The notes below the pieces were generated by a model. The model made no database searches. It was not told the origin of the DNA and saw nothing but the letters and a program-made list of their open reading frames with translations. DNA of 64,000 bases, from the NCBI RefSeq assembly GCF_028200735.1, contig NZ_JAQKPV010000007.1, forward strand, positions 124,001 through 188,000, given 5' to 3'. The translations under genes were made by a program, and so were the position numbers. The stretch comes from Streptomyces sp. ACA25 (GTDB lineage Bacteria; Actinomycetota; Actinomycetes; Streptomycetales; Streptomycetaceae). This document shows, one piece after another, positions 32,454 to 42,111 of the stretch. Each line of letters begins with the position of its first letter. Within the stretch, counting starts at the first letter, position 1.

Positions 32454-34544
32454 TCAGCCGGGCCCCGGGGCCGCCGGGCCGGGCCCGGCCTCCGCCGGGG
32501 GCAGGCGAACCGCGATGATCGCGATGTCGTCCCGGCCGATGCCCGCGGGTTCACTGAGCAGGTCGTCGCAGAACAGCGCCAGTGGCATCTCCACCACCTC
32601 GGCGGCATGACGGCGCAGCCGGTCCAGGCCGTCGTCGAGGTGCTCCCCCGGACGTTCCACAAGACCGTCGGTGTAGAGCATCAGCGTGCTTCCCGCCGGG
32701 AGCGGTTCGATCGCGTCGACGCGGAAATCGGAGAGACCGAGGCCGATCAGCGGATTGTGCGCCTCCTCCAGGAAACGCGCCTCACCCTCGGGGCTCACCA
32801 GGAGCGGCGGGGGGTGCCCCGCAATGGAGTAGTAGAACTGCCACCCGCCGCCGACGGCGCGCTCCAGGCGGCCGAGAACGCAGGTCGCCGTGGGCTCCTC
32901 AGGGTCGAGGAGCTGGGTGGCCCCGTCCAGGCGCCGCAAGATGTCCCCCGGCGGCTCCAGCCGGTCCGCCGCCAGCCCGCGGAGCATGTTGCGCATCTTG
33001 CTCATCGTGACCGCGGCTTCGAGGTCGTGACCGGCGACATCTCCGATCGCGACCACCAGGTGGCCGTCCGGCAGCACGAAGGAGTCGTACCAGTCGCCGC
33101 CGACCTCGGCGGCCGTCGGGCTGGCCAGGTAGCGGGCCTCGATCTCCAGGTCCTCGAACTGCGGCGGGTCGGTCAGCAGGCTGTGCTGCAGCGCCAGGGC
33201 CAGGCGCTGGGTGCGGTACAGCTGCAGGGCGTGGGCGAGCGGGGCGTGCTCGACCAGCTCACGCATCAGGGTGATGTCCGCGGGGCTGATCGGGTCGCGC
33301 TCTCCACACACCACGGCCGTCACAATGGCGGCCACCACACCGTCGACCACCACCGGCAGAATCGCGGCACTGTGCGCCTCGGACTCCCGGAGCCAGTCGA
33401 GGGTCCCCGGTGGCGTTTCCTCCTCCGTCAGGTCGTCGGGGTGGAAGGAGGCGAAGATCGGGCGGCGGTCCCGCATGACCTGCGCGAAGGCGCTGTCCGC
33501 GGTGAACCGTTCTTCCCGGCGGGGCGCCAGGCCGGGCGGCAGTCCCGCCCGCACGGCGTTGGCGACCCGGTCCACGGACACCGGTCTTCCGGGGGTGGCG
33601 GTGCTCGGGTAATTCGGCAGGAGGTAGATGGCGCACGCGTCAGCGAGCGCGGGAACGATCACCCAGCTCAGCGAGTCACATGCCTCCAGCACGTCCTGCG
33701 AGTCGGTGACGACCGTCGCGGCCCGGGCGAGCAGCTCGGTGCGCCGGTCGTGAATCCATTTGGACTCCACATCGGTGTACACGACCACCCACTCGACCAC
33801 CTCCCCGGCTTCCCGGATCGGCACCGCCCGGACGAGGCTGTGCCGGTAGACACCGTCCCGGCGGCGCAGCCGGTAGCCGTACTCGAAGAGATCGGGGGTG
33901 TTCCGGACGGCTTCGAGCCAGGCTTCGGCGAGTGGTCCGCGGTCCGCGGGATGCGCGGTGTTCAGCCACCCGTGTCCGCGGGCCTCCTCCCAGGTCTGCC
34001 CGGTCTCCTTCTCCCACGCGGGGCTCCGCTCGATGACGCGGCCCTCCGGATCGGTCACCCACATTTTCTGTTCGGCAGTGGAGAGCAGACTTTCGTAGCG
34101 GTGCAGGATGCGCCGGCGTTCCTCGGAGAGAGCACGGTTCCGCTCCTCGGAGAGGACCTGTTCGGTCACTTCCACACCGACGACCAGCACTCCGCGGCCG
34201 CGGCTCTCCGCATTGATCGGCGTGAGACGGAAGTCGAAGGACCGGTCCTCCGGCCCCTCCCCCGGGGTCGTCGCGGCGATCGGGTAGCCCTTGAGCAGCA
34301 CCGTCTCGCCGGTGCGGTAGACGTGACCGAACCACTTCTCGGCGTCCTCGCGTACCTGGCCGGTGAATCCCTCGGCGATCGGGCTGCCCGGCAGGGGGCC
34401 GGGGAGGATGCGGCCGTACAGGATGTTCCGGTACGCGAGAACGTGGTTGCTGCCCCAGGTGACCGCCATCGCCACCGGGGCGGAGTCGAGCAGGGCCAGG
34501 GACAGGCCGTCGCGGGCGGCCTCTCCGCTGTCCATAGCTTCCAT
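32454..34544 (-). CDS. PAS-PAS-GAF-SpoIIE protein phosphatase
   Basis: A 696-residue sensor phosphatase. An N-terminal PAS-like domain (~10-130: ALLDSAPVAMAVTWGSNHVLAYRN) is followed by a coiled stretch (EERNRALSEERRRILHRYESLL), a second PAS (~150-270: TDPEGRVIERSPAWEKETG), a GAF-like region (~280-430) and a SpoIIE PP2C domain (~460-690: LPNYP..., EARYLASPTAAEVGGDWYDSFVLPDGHLVVAIGDVAGHDLEAA, MLYTDGLVERPGEH, DDIAIIAVRL). The metal-binding Asp residues are present. Such proteins in Streptomyces usually dephosphorylate anti-anti-sigma factors. ATG 34544 is chosen; TTG at 34556 is possible. No anti-sigma gene is adjacent. Confidence 0.92.
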   Translation of the reverse strand: MEAMDSGEAARDGLSLALLDSAPVAMAVTWGSNHVLAYRNILYGRILPGPLPGSPIAEGFTGQVREDAEKWFGHVYRTGETVLLKGYPIAATTPGEGPEDRSFDFRLTPINAESRGRGVLVVGVEVTEQVLSEERNRALSEERRRILHRYESLLSTAEQKMWVTDPEGRVIERSPAWEKETGQTWEEARGHGWLNTAHPADRGPLAEAWLEAVRNTPDLFEYGYRLRRRDGVYRHSLVRAVPIREAGEVVEWVVVYTDVESKWIHDRRTELLARAATVVTDSQDVLEACDSLSWVIVPALADACAIYLLPNYPSTATPGRPVSVDRVANAVRAGLPPGLAPRREERFTADSAFAQVMRDRRPIFASFHPDDLTEEETPPGTLDWLRESEAHSAAILPVVVDGVVAAIVTAVVCGERDPISPADITLMRELVEHAPLAHALQLYRTQRLALALQHSLLTDPPQFEDLEIEARYLASPTAAEVGGDWYDSFVLPDGHLVVAIGDVAGHDLEAAVTMSKMRNMLRGLAADRLEPPGDILRRLDGATQLLDPEEPTATCVLGRLERAVGGGWQFYYSIAGHPPPLLVSPEGEARFLEEAHNPLIGLGLSDFRVDAIEPLPAGSTLMLYTDGLVERPGEHLDDGLDRLRRHAAEVVEMPLALFCDDLLSEPAGIGRDDIAIIAVRLPPAEAGPGPAAPGPG

Positions 34545-34725
34545 CTGACCCACCAAAGGGCACGCTTCCGCGCACCGTGATCATGTCGCACACACGAAAT
34601 CGACATCTACGGCTAATAATGACCAATGGTCCCATTGTCTCCCCCGGTCGGCCGCCCCGCCACACCCGCACCTACGGCCCGGGCCAAGGCTGGTGTGGGG
34701 ACGGGCCGCTGCACTGAGACCACGC

Positions 34726-35196
34726 TCACTGCTCGTATGCGTCCACCAGTCCCTGGACGTCGATCTTCTTCATCGTGAGCATGGCTTCGGTCACCCGCTT
34801 GACCCGCGCGGGATCGGGGTCGTTCAGCAGCTCGTTCAGCTGCACGGGAATGATCTGCCACGACAGCCCGAACCTGTCCTTCAGCCAGCCGCACTCCTGC
34901 TCCTCCCCGCCGGCGCCGAGCTTCGCCCAGAGCTCGTCCACCTCTTCCTGCGAGGCACAGTCCACGGAGAGCGAGACCGCCTCGCTGAACGGGAAGTCCA
35001 CACCGCCGTTGAGTGCGATGAACTGCTGGCCCGCGAGCTCGAAGGTGAGAGTCATGACCGACCCCGGCTCTCCCGGCCCGGCCTCTCCGTACCTCTGGAC
35101 GTCGAGGACTCGGGAGCCCTCGAAGACGGAGGTGTAGTGCCGCACCGCTTCTTCCGCCTCGTGGGCGAACCACAGGCAGGTCCTGATTTTCTGCAC
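34726..35196 (-). CDS. VOC-family protein (PhnB/3-dmu-9_3-mt-like)
   Basis: A 156-residue glyoxalase-fold protein of the PhnB-like VOC group: KIRTCLWFAHEAEEAVRHYTSVFEGSRV at the N-terminus, SVMTLTFELAGQQFIALNGG, then FPFSEAVSLSVDCASQEEVDELWAKLGAGGEEQECGWLKDRFGLSWQIIP. The usual paired beta-alpha-beta3 modules are clear. Despite the old name '3-demethylubiquinone methyltransferase', most members have no known substrate. The GTG at 35196 has GAGGAG upstream and gives the family N-terminus; a longer frame to 35289 is rejected. Confidence 0.92.
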   Translation of the reverse strand: MQKIRTCLWFAHEAEEAVRHYTSVFEGSRVLDVQRYGEAGPGEPGSVMTLTFELAGQQFIALNGGVDFPFSEAVSLSVDCASQEEVDELWAKLGAGGEEQECGWLKDRFGLSWQIIPVQLNELLNDPDPARVKRVTEAMLTMKKIDVQGLVDAYEQ

Positions 35197-35472
35197 GACG
35201 TCTTTCTCCTCGCTCGGAGCCGGCCGGGGTCTGTCTCCGGTGGACCGGTCACACCGGCGGAACTCATCGCTCCACGCCGGTCCGTCCACCCCTCCATGGG
35301 TCCGTTGGCCGGACAGTCCGCGTACTGACCGGCCGTCGCACCCGTGACCACCACTGCCACAGAGGAGCGCGCCGCATGCCTTCCCGCACCGCTTGCCACC
35401 GGGATGGCTTCCCGTCCGGCGGGAACGAGGACTGCCGGTCCCCCCTCTCCCGGCCGACGCTACGGTGTGACG

Positions 35473-38301
35473 ATGACGGGGCCCTCAGCCGATACGGACA
35501 CCGCGCAGGGGATGGCGCGGCTCCGGCCGCCCGTGAAGCTGCGCGCGCATCAGGAAGCGGCGCTCGCCGGGCTGGCCGAGGTGCAGGCGCACGGACACCG
35601 GCGCGCCTGGGTCGTGCTGCCGCCGGGCGCCGGCAAGACCGTGACCGGGCTGGAGGCCGCCCGGCGACGCGGCCGGAAGGTGGTGGTGTTCGGCCCGAAC
35701 ACCGCGATCCAGGGGCAGTGGCTGCGGGAATGGGCGGGCTTCGGCCCCGACCCCCTGCCCGCCGGCACCGGCCGCTCCCTGCGGTCTCCCGTCACCGTGC
35801 TGACCTACCAGGCACTGGCCTCGTTCGATCCGGAAGCCGAAGTGGCGGAGGACGGCGAACCGGCGACGGGTGAGGGGGACGGCACCCGGCACCTCCACCG
35901 GCTGCGCCCCCGGGGGCGAGAGCTGGTCGGTGCGCTGCGGAAGGCCGGAGAGGTCACGCTGCTCCTCGACGAGTGCCATCACCTGCTCGACACCTGGGGC
36001 GAACTGCTCGCCGAGCTGCTGCGGGAACTCCCCGAAGCCACCGTCATCGGCCTCACCGCCACCCCGCCCGAACGACTCACGTCGGCCCAGGCGGAGCTGG
36101 TCGGGGAGCTGTTCGGCCCGGCGGTCCGCGGCCCCTCGATACCGGCTGCCGTGCGGGAGGGGTATCTCGCCCCTTACGCGGAACTGTCCTGGCTGACCGC
36201 GCCGACCACGGTGGAGTCGGAGTGGCTGGCCTCCGAAAGCGTCCGGTTCACCGAGCTGACCACCGGTCTCCTCGACCCCGGCTTCGCCTCCGTCCCCTTC
36301 CTGCACTGGCTCGACCGGCGCATCGTGCAGCGCCGCGGACAGCACTCGGACGAGACACCACTGCCCTGGTCACGCTTCGCCCGTGAGCGGCCCGGCCTCG
36401 CCACCGCCGGTCTCCGGTTCCACCACGCCGGCCTGCTGGAGCTGCCCGAAGGGGCGCGGCTCCAGGAGGAGCACCGCCGCCCGCCGGACGCTGCCGACTG
36501 GGTGTGCCTGCTGGACGACTACATCCGCCGGTGCCTCCGGCACAGCGGTGATCCGCGCGACGTGCCCGCTCTAGCGGGCATCCGGGCCGCGTTGCCCTCC
36601 GTCGGGTATCAGCTGACCGCCCGCGGCATCCGGGGCGGCCGTTCCCCCGTGGACCGGGTACTGGCTCGCAGCGCGGCCAAGACGACCGCGGTCCGGGAGA
36701 TCCTCGCAGCCGAGGACTCCACCCTCGGCGACCAGCTGCGAGCCGTCGTCCTCTGCGACCACGAGCGGGCGTCCGCGACCCTGCCCGCACGGCTCACCGG
36801 TGTCCTGGGCGAGCAGGCGGGATCCGCCCGGCTGGTGCTCGAGGAACTGGCCGCCGACCCCAGGACCGCGTCTCTGGGGCCGCTGCTGGTCACCGGCCGC
36901 ACAGTGGCCGCCGCACCGGACACGGCCCGGCGTTTCGTCGCCTTCTGCACCGCGTCGGCCCCTGACCTGCTGCTCGACCCCGTTCCCCCGGACCCCCCGC
37001 CGGGTCCGCCCGGATCGGGGCACACCGTCGAGATCACCGGACGGTGGACAAGCCGCCGCTGGGTTGCGCTGGCCACCCGGTTCTTCGAGTCCGGCGGCTG
37101 CCGGACGCTGATCGGCACCCGCGGCATGCTGGGCGAGGGATGGGACGCCCGCACGGTCAACACGCTTGTCGACCTCACCGAGGCCACCACCGCCACCGCC
37201 GTCGTACAGATCCGCGGCCGAGGGCTGCGGACCAGCCCTTCCTGGCCCGGCAAGGTCGCCCACACCTGGTCGGTGGTGTGCGTCGCGGAAAGCCACCCCA
37301 GAGGAAACGGGGACTGGGACCGCTTCGTCCGCAAACACGAGGGCCACCTCGGGATCACCGAGGCCGGCGAGATCATGTCCGGCGTCGCCCACGTCCACCC
37401 GGAGCTCTCCCCCTACGCGCCACCACCGGAAGCGGACTTCGACCGGTTCAACGCCCTGATGCTGCGCCGGGCAGCGGACCGGGACCACGTGCGCGCGCTG
37501 TGGCGCGTAGGTACGCCGTACGAGGACCGCCTGGTCCACACCCTCCGGTTGACCGGCCCGCCCACCGCCTCCCGCGGGGACCTGCGCCGGCCGCAGGGTT
37601 CGGCCCGGCTCCCCGTGGCGGTTCCCGCCGCCCGGGGTTACCTCCCCGACGGGGTCCCCGTCGGCCGGGAGCCCGGCATCGCTGCGGCGGGGGCGCTGCT
37701 CCCGGGCGCAGCCCTGTCACCCCTCGAACTGTGGCCACTCCCGCTGCTCGTCGCGGGCGCGGGGGGCTGGGCGGCGTACCGCTGGGCCCGGACCTCCGCT
37801 GCCGCGCGCCACCTGCGCACCGTGGCTGCCGAACCGGTACTGCCCGCCCTCGCCTGGGCGGTGGCCGACGGTCTGCACTCCGCAGGACTGGTGCCGCGCG
37901 GGGCGGAAGCGGTCTCCTTCGAGCCGGACGAGACCGGCGCGTACCGGGCCGAGCTGGACGGCGTACCCGTGGCGGCGTCGCATTGCTTCGCCACCGCCCT
38001 CGACGAAGTCGTCTCCCCGCTGACCGACCCCCGCTACCTCCTGCCGAGGTACGTCCTGACCGACACCACCCGGCGGGCGGCCCGGCACCCCGCCCCCAAT
38101 CCGGTGGTGTACCACGCGGTCCCCACGGTGCTCGGCGAGAACCGGCGCCGGGTGAACTCCTTCGTCCGCGCCTGGAACGCCCGGGTCAGCACCGGGCGCC
38201 CGGTCTTCACCCGCAGCCCGGAGGGCGTCGGCCTGCTAGCCGCCCAGACCGGTCACTCCCCGCTGGATCTCACCACCACCCTCCGCACCGCCTGGACCTG
38301 A
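35473..38301 (+). CDS. DEAD/DEAH-family helicase with unusual C-terminal region
   Basis: A 942-residue SF2 helicase. Motifs: LRAHQEAAL (Q-like, ~24), Walker A LPPGAGKT (49-56), DECH (166-169), GLTATPPERL (~193), then in the second RecA lobe TLIGTRGMLGEGWDARTVNTL (~546) and VVQIRGRGLRTSPSWPGKVAHTW (~577). A ~350-residue linker lies between the lobes. The last ~240 residues are not helicase-like: they include a hydrophobic stretch (~751-768, ELWPLPLLVAGAGGWAAY) and a conserved-looking domain (FATALDEVVSPLTDPRYLLPRYVLTD, RRRVNSFVRAWNARV). ATG 35473 is preceded by a GTG two codons earlier. It is a single gene; role in repair or defence is unproven. Confidence 0.88.
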   Translation: MTGPSADTDTAQGMARLRPPVKLRAHQEAALAGLAEVQAHGHRRAWVVLPPGAGKTVTGLEAARRRGRKVVVFGPNTAIQGQWLREWAGFGPDPLPAGTGRSLRSPVTVLTYQALASFDPEAEVAEDGEPATGEGDGTRHLHRLRPRGRELVGALRKAGEVTLLLDECHHLLDTWGELLAELLRELPEATVIGLTATPPERLTSAQAELVGELFGPAVRGPSIPAAVREGYLAPYAELSWLTAPTTVESEWLASESVRFTELTTGLLDPGFASVPFLHWLDRRIVQRRGQHSDETPLPWSRFARERPGLATAGLRFHHAGLLELPEGARLQEEHRRPPDAADWVCLLDDYIRRCLRHSGDPRDVPALAGIRAALPSVGYQLTARGIRGGRSPVDRVLARSAAKTTAVREILAAEDSTLGDQLRAVVLCDHERASATLPARLTGVLGEQAGSARLVLEELAADPRTASLGPLLVTGRTVAAAPDTARRFVAFCTASAPDLLLDPVPPDPPPGPPGSGHTVEITGRWTSRRWVALATRFFESGGCRTLIGTRGMLGEGWDARTVNTLVDLTEATTATAVVQIRGRGLRTSPSWPGKVAHTWSVVCVAESHPRGNGDWDRFVRKHEGHLGITEAGEIMSGVAHVHPELSPYAPPPEADFDRFNALMLRRAADRDHVRALWRVGTPYEDRLVHTLRLTGPPTASRGDLRRPQGSARLPVAVPAARGYLPDGVPVGREPGIAAAGALLPGAALSPLELWPLPLLVAGAGGWAAYRWARTSAAARHLRTVAAEPVLPALAWAVADGLHSAGLVPRGAEAVSFEPDETGAYRAELDGVPVAASHCFATALDEVVSPLTDPRYLLPRYVLTDTTRRAARHPAPNPVVYHAVPTVLGENRRRVNSFVRAWNARVSTGRPVFTRSPEGVGLLAAQTGHSPLDLTTTLRTAWT

Positions 38302-38339
38302 CGAAGCCGGCACGGAGAGGCCAGGCGGCGCGGCGTCGG

Positions 38340-38717
38340 TCAGGAGGCGGGTGAAGGCTCGCGCACGGCCCGGCGCGCGTCGAGGTAGCCCTTACGCCGC
38401 GCCCACATCTCGAACACCACGGTCATGAACGGGGGCACCGAGGCGGCAAGGGCGAACAGCACCGTCCAGCGGATCGGCCAGCGCAGGCGAAACGCGACCA
38501 GGCAGGTCACCGCAAGGTAGGCGATGAAGGCAGCACCGTGGAGGCTTCCGAAGATGCGGACCCCTAGCTCGGTTGTCTCCGGGATGTACTTGAAGTACAT
38601 CCCGATCAGCAGCCCTGCCCAGGTGAAAGCCTCGAAGACCGCGACAACGGTGAACCAGCGCAACAGCCGGCTCCCCGTCCCGGCAGGCTGCTCGACAACC
38701 GTGGTGGTGCTGCCCAT
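38340..38717 (-). CDS. DUF3817 membrane protein
   Basis: A 125-residue integral membrane protein with three hydrophobic helices (~20-38, ~52-75, ~82-100). The family motif RWFTVVAVFEAFTWAGLLIGMYFKY at the N-terminus and VRIFGSLHGAAFIAYLAV in the middle identify DUF3817, found widely in actinobacteria and often fused or linked to transporters or rhomboid genes. No function is known. The ATG has AAAGGAA eight bases upstream. Its stop is 38 nt from that of the convergent helicase gene. Confidence 0.9.
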   Translation of the reverse strand: MGSTTTVVEQPAGTGSRLLRWFTVVAVFEAFTWAGLLIGMYFKYIPETTELGVRIFGSLHGAAFIAYLAVTCLVAFRLRWPIRWTVLFALAASVPPFMTVVFEMWARRKGYLDARRAVREPSPAS

Positions 38718-38948
38718 CTTGTGATTCCTTTCGGTACAACCGCCGTGCTGGTGAATGACTCCGGTGTACGCAACGGGGCGGGAGAGCACCCCCGCAAGCC
38801 GACTCCGGAACGGTCCCAGGGCCCGCCCCGAGCATACGGACCGGAGAAACCGCCCGCCGCACACCCCTCCCCGGTCCAGCCCACAAGAAGGCTCGTCGTT
38901 GTCTCCGGCACACGAGGCCGGTCACCCGGTGCCGTCCTGGCCGTCCCC

Positions 38949-39929
38949 CTACCCCTGCACACCGGCGGGCAACTCCGGCTCCGCTTCGGAGGGGCGCGGA
39001 GACTCCGGACCGTCCGGGCCCACCCGAAGGAGACGCTCCACGCGCATCACCCGGTACCGGCGACCGAGCACACTGATCTCGTTGCGGCGCTCCCGGGCCA
39101 GCAGGTCGGCGGCCTGCGCCAGCAGAGCGACCGCGTTGCCGGAGAGTTCCTGCGTCCGCCGAACACCCAGCCGCAGATGGGTCGCCAGGCTGTTCCGGCT
39201 GCCCTGAGGCTCCTCCGAACCTCCGGTGATCGGGGTCCATCCCCCGCCGTCCACCTCCTCGGCCGCCACGAACAGCGGAGGCAGCAGCACACCACCGGGG
39301 TGGGTATGGAGGGCAAGCCGGGCTTCCGCCCGGACTTCGGGCGGGGCAACGGAAACCGGGGGGATGAAGCTCAGCAGATCCGCCAGGAGGATGCCGGCGG
39401 AGCTTCCCTTCCCGGCGGCCGGGTCAAGGAGGAAGCCGACGGTCCGCGAGGACACCGGCACCGCACCGCCACAGGCCCCGAGCACCGGGTCCGGGTCCGG
39501 GTCCCCGGAGCGAGGCGGCTCCGGACCGTCGGGCCCCATCCGCAGCAACAAGTCTCCGCGGGCCACGCGGAACCGGCAGCCTTCGACGAAGAGTTCACTG
39601 AGCACCTCCGCCTCCGCCCGGTCCGCCCCGGCCAGCCACTGCAGCTGCGCCGCCCGCTCGCCCGCGTACGCTCCGCGCTGCGCACGTAACCGGCACTGCC
39701 GGGCCAGCTCCTCCCGGCACGCCTGCGGGGTCTCGCCCTCCGCCGACCACACCCGCCAGCGGCCGGCGGGCTCCTTACCGACCAGCGCGAACATCGGCCC
39801 GTACCCCCTCACCTCGGGATAGGCGGCCCTGACCTCCCACGCCTCGGCAGCAGCTGATCCCGGACCCTCCGACCGCTGCCCCCGAACGCCCGGGTGCGAC
39901 ACCGGATGCTGCTCGTTGTCATCACTCAT
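38949..39929 (-). CDS. DUF5954-type hypothetical protein (copy 2)
   Basis: A 326-residue paralogue of the protein at 16599-17699. Shared blocks: GYGPMFALVGKEPAGRWRVWSAE, CREELARQCRLRA, the duplicated motif (CRFRVARGDLLLRMGPDGPE-PPRSGDPDP and YRVMRVERLLRVGPDGPE-SPRPSEAEP), and THPGGVLLPPLFVAAEEV. The identity is moderate, so the duplication is old rather than recent. No signal peptide or catalytic motif is seen. Like copy 1 it has no ribosome site; CACAAT lies exactly six bases before the ATG. Confidence 0.8.
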   Translation of the reverse strand: MSDDNEQHPVSHPGVRGQRSEGPGSAAAEAWEVRAAYPEVRGYGPMFALVGKEPAGRWRVWSAEGETPQACREELARQCRLRAQRGAYAGERAAQLQWLAGADRAEAEVLSELFVEGCRFRVARGDLLLRMGPDGPEPPRSGDPDPDPVLGACGGAVPVSSRTVGFLLDPAAGKGSSAGILLADLLSFIPPVSVAPPEVRAEARLALHTHPGGVLLPPLFVAAEEVDGGGWTPITGGSEEPQGSRNSLATHLRLGVRRTQELSGNAVALLAQAADLLARERRNEISVLGRRYRVMRVERLLRVGPDGPESPRPSEAEPELPAGVQG

Positions 39930-39941
39930 GCACGCATTGTG
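39930..39941 (-). promoter_or_regulatory. Possible leaderless -10 element of DUF5954 copy 2
   Basis: Minus strand CACAAT-GCGTGC-ATG, matching GACAAT-GCGCGC-ATG of copy 1 at 11 of 12 bases beyond the first. The conservation, in genes whose upstream regions otherwise differ, suggests it is functional. Confidence 0.4.
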
Positions 39942-40199
39942 GCGCCCGCGTGACACCGGCCGCAGCGCTTCACCTGATGGAGTGAGATCCCGGGGCGCAG
40001 GTGGACGTGCCTCCACCCCGGCCCGGATCGGCCCTGCTCGCTCCGTGCCGGGGCGGAGCGCAATCTCGGGCCCTCCCCGCGCCCCGGAACCCCACCTGCC
40101 TGCCTTCGCCTCCTGAGTACGAGTACTCAGGCGCCCTCACTTTCCGCACTGTTACCGTCACCGAGAGCACCATCGCACCGATCACAGAGGGCGGGAGCA

Positions 40200-40511
40200 A
40201 TGTCCGCAGACCTGCATGTCTCAGGGAGAGTGCTGCGAGTCGCCGCAGGGGTCGTGGAGGAGGTCGACTCGGAGCTGTCACCGCGAGTGATCACCGTTGC
40301 GCGGGACACCACCCGAGCCGCCCTCGAAGTGCGCAACTGGAGCGCCGGCGCCGCCCTGGCCGCCGTAGCCCACGAATGGAGCGGGGCTCTCCATGCCCTC
40401 CACCGGCGCATGACCGCACATGCCGAGGCGCTGCGCATCACCGGCAGCAGTAGCGAGGCCACTGACGCAGACATCGCCGAAGCCTTCCGCCGGATCCGCC
40501 TTCATGGCTGA
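40200..40511 (+). CDS. EspC-like ESX (type VII) substrate
   Basis: A 103-residue all-helical protein of the EspC/WXG100-related family (T7SS_ESX_EspC): DLHVSGRVLRVAAGVVEEVDSELSP, then RNWSAGAALAAVAHEWSGALHALHRRMTAHAEALR, with the central turn NWSAG...EW in place of WxG, and a C-terminal helix ending in DADIAEAFRRIR. Members form helical hairpins with a partner and are exported by ESX systems. The next gene overlaps its end, and that product has a similar helical N-terminus, so the two probably form a heterodimer for export. No ESX machinery is in the window. Confidence 0.85.
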   Translation: MSADLHVSGRVLRVAAGVVEEVDSELSPRVITVARDTTRAALEVRNWSAGAALAAVAHEWSGALHALHRRMTAHAEALRITGSSSEATDADIAEAFRRIRLHG

Positions 40512-42111
40512 TTTCCTCACGCTGCTCCGGCAGCCGTGCACCGACCTGGAGAGTGCAGCGGCCGCGTGGCGCGCGCTGGCCGGACAGTGCGACAGCGAAC
40601 AGGAGCGGCACGGCAGCAGCATCACCGGCGCACTTCGGGCAGCGGAGTGGCAGGGCAGAGCGGCCGACGCCGGGCTGGCGGCCCTCGACGCCACGGAGGC
40701 TCAACTCGGGGTGATCCGTTCCCAGGCCACCTCCATCGCCGCGGTCGTGGAGACCCTGAGCACCGCGATGCAGCAAGCCGGAAAACTCCTACGGGCCGTC
40801 GTGCGCGAGGCCGAGAGCAGCGGCTTCACAGTGCACGACAGCGGTCGGGTCACCGCGGATTACGGACCAGCCGCACAGCACGACCCGGACTATGCCGTCA
40901 CCATCGGGGCTCAGCGCACCGGCTACCAGTCACGCATCGACAGCGCGGTGGCACAGGCCGAGCTGGCCAGTGACACCGCCGCCCGGCTGCTGCGCGAGTT
41001 CGTGCCCGCTCAGTTCGACAGGCGCGGCGCGGCGGCGGACGCGCTGGCGGATGCCCGGGCCGTGCTGGAGGCCAGATCCGTCTGCACCCTGTTGCCGGAC
41101 AGCATGTCCCCGGCACGAGCGGCAAAGTGGTGGGCTTCTCTCTCCGAGGAGGACCAGGCACTGCACCTGGCGGCGTACCCGGAAGAGATCGGCCGGGCCG
41201 ACGGACTACCGGTCGCGGCCCGCGACCACGCCAACCGATCCGTGCTCGACGGCAGGATCGCCGAGCTGGCACGCAGCGGTGCTGCGGGGACGGCGGAGGA
41301 ACTTGCCGACCTCACCCGACTCCGTGACCGGATGGACCGCAGCCACGGCAGCGGCGAGCACCTTCGCCCTTACCTCATCGGGCTGGACACCGAAGGCGAC
41401 GGCAAGGCCATCGTCTCCCTCGGCAACCCGGACACAGCGAGGAACACCGCCGTCTTCATTCCCGGCACCGGCGCCCGCCTCGGCAGCGTCAGCGGAGACA
41501 TCGACCGGGTGGAAAACCTGGTGAACGCCGGTGCCCTGTACGCACCTGCCGGGGAGACAGCAGGAGTCATGTGGCTCGGCTATGACGCACCGGACAGCGT
41601 CGTTCCCCACGCGACGGAAAGGAGCTACGCCAACCGTGGCGGCCCTGCTCTGGCGTCGTACGTCGAGGGACTGCGCATCTCCCACGAGGCGGGAGACGCC
41701 CACCTCACAGCGGTCGCCCACAGTTACGGATCCACGGTGCTCGGCAATGCCGCACGCACCGGCACCGGTATTCCGGTGGACGACATCATCGTGGCAGGCA
41801 GCCCCGGCATGCAGGTCAACCATGCCTCGGAGCTCAACATGGCACCGGATCGGGTGTGGGCGGCCCAGGCGGACGGCGACCACGTCCCGGCCGCAGGCCA
41901 GTCCTTCCACGCAGGCAGCGAGTACAAGGGGTGGGGCCGATGGGAAGTCAACCATCCGGCCGTCGAAGGATTCGGCGCGAACCGCATCACGACAGAAACC
42001 ACCGGACACAGCAACTACTGGGAAGAGGACACCGTAGATCTCAAGAATCAAGCAAAAATCATCACCGGCCAGCACGACATGGTACGCCTCCAGTGGAAGG
42101 CAGCGCAGTGA
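40504..42111 (+). CDS. DUF1023 alpha/beta hydrolase with WXG100-like N-terminus
   Basis: A 535-residue protein. Residues ~1-200 are long helices resembling a LXG/WXG export module (LESAAAAWRALAGQCDSEQER, AAEWQGRAADAGLAAL with W-x-G, and a coiled coil to ~200). The C-terminal ~280 residues are a DUF1023 hydrolase: AVFIPGTGARLGSVSGDIDRVENL, VMWLGYDAPDSV, nucleophile elbow AHSYGSTVLGN (Ser), and late GHSNYWEED with the catalytic His and acid. Such proteins are candidate secreted lipases or effectors of type VII systems. The ATG overlaps the EspC-like gene by eight bases and the stop overlaps the lipoprotein gene (GTGA). Confidence 0.9.
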   Translation: MADFLTLLRQPCTDLESAAAAWRALAGQCDSEQERHGSSITGALRAAEWQGRAADAGLAALDATEAQLGVIRSQATSIAAVVETLSTAMQQAGKLLRAVVREAESSGFTVHDSGRVTADYGPAAQHDPDYAVTIGAQRTGYQSRIDSAVAQAELASDTAARLLREFVPAQFDRRGAAADALADARAVLEARSVCTLLPDSMSPARAAKWWASLSEEDQALHLAAYPEEIGRADGLPVAARDHANRSVLDGRIAELARSGAAGTAEELADLTRLRDRMDRSHGSGEHLRPYLIGLDTEGDGKAIVSLGNPDTARNTAVFIPGTGARLGSVSGDIDRVENLVNAGALYAPAGETAGVMWLGYDAPDSVVPHATERSYANRGGPALASYVEGLRISHEAGDAHLTAVAHSYGSTVLGNAARTGTGIPVDDIIVAGSPGMQVNHASELNMAPDRVWAAQADGDHVPAAGQSFHAGSEYKGWGRWEVNHPAVEGFGANRITTETTGHSNYWEEDTVDLKNQAKIITGQHDMVRLQWKAAQ

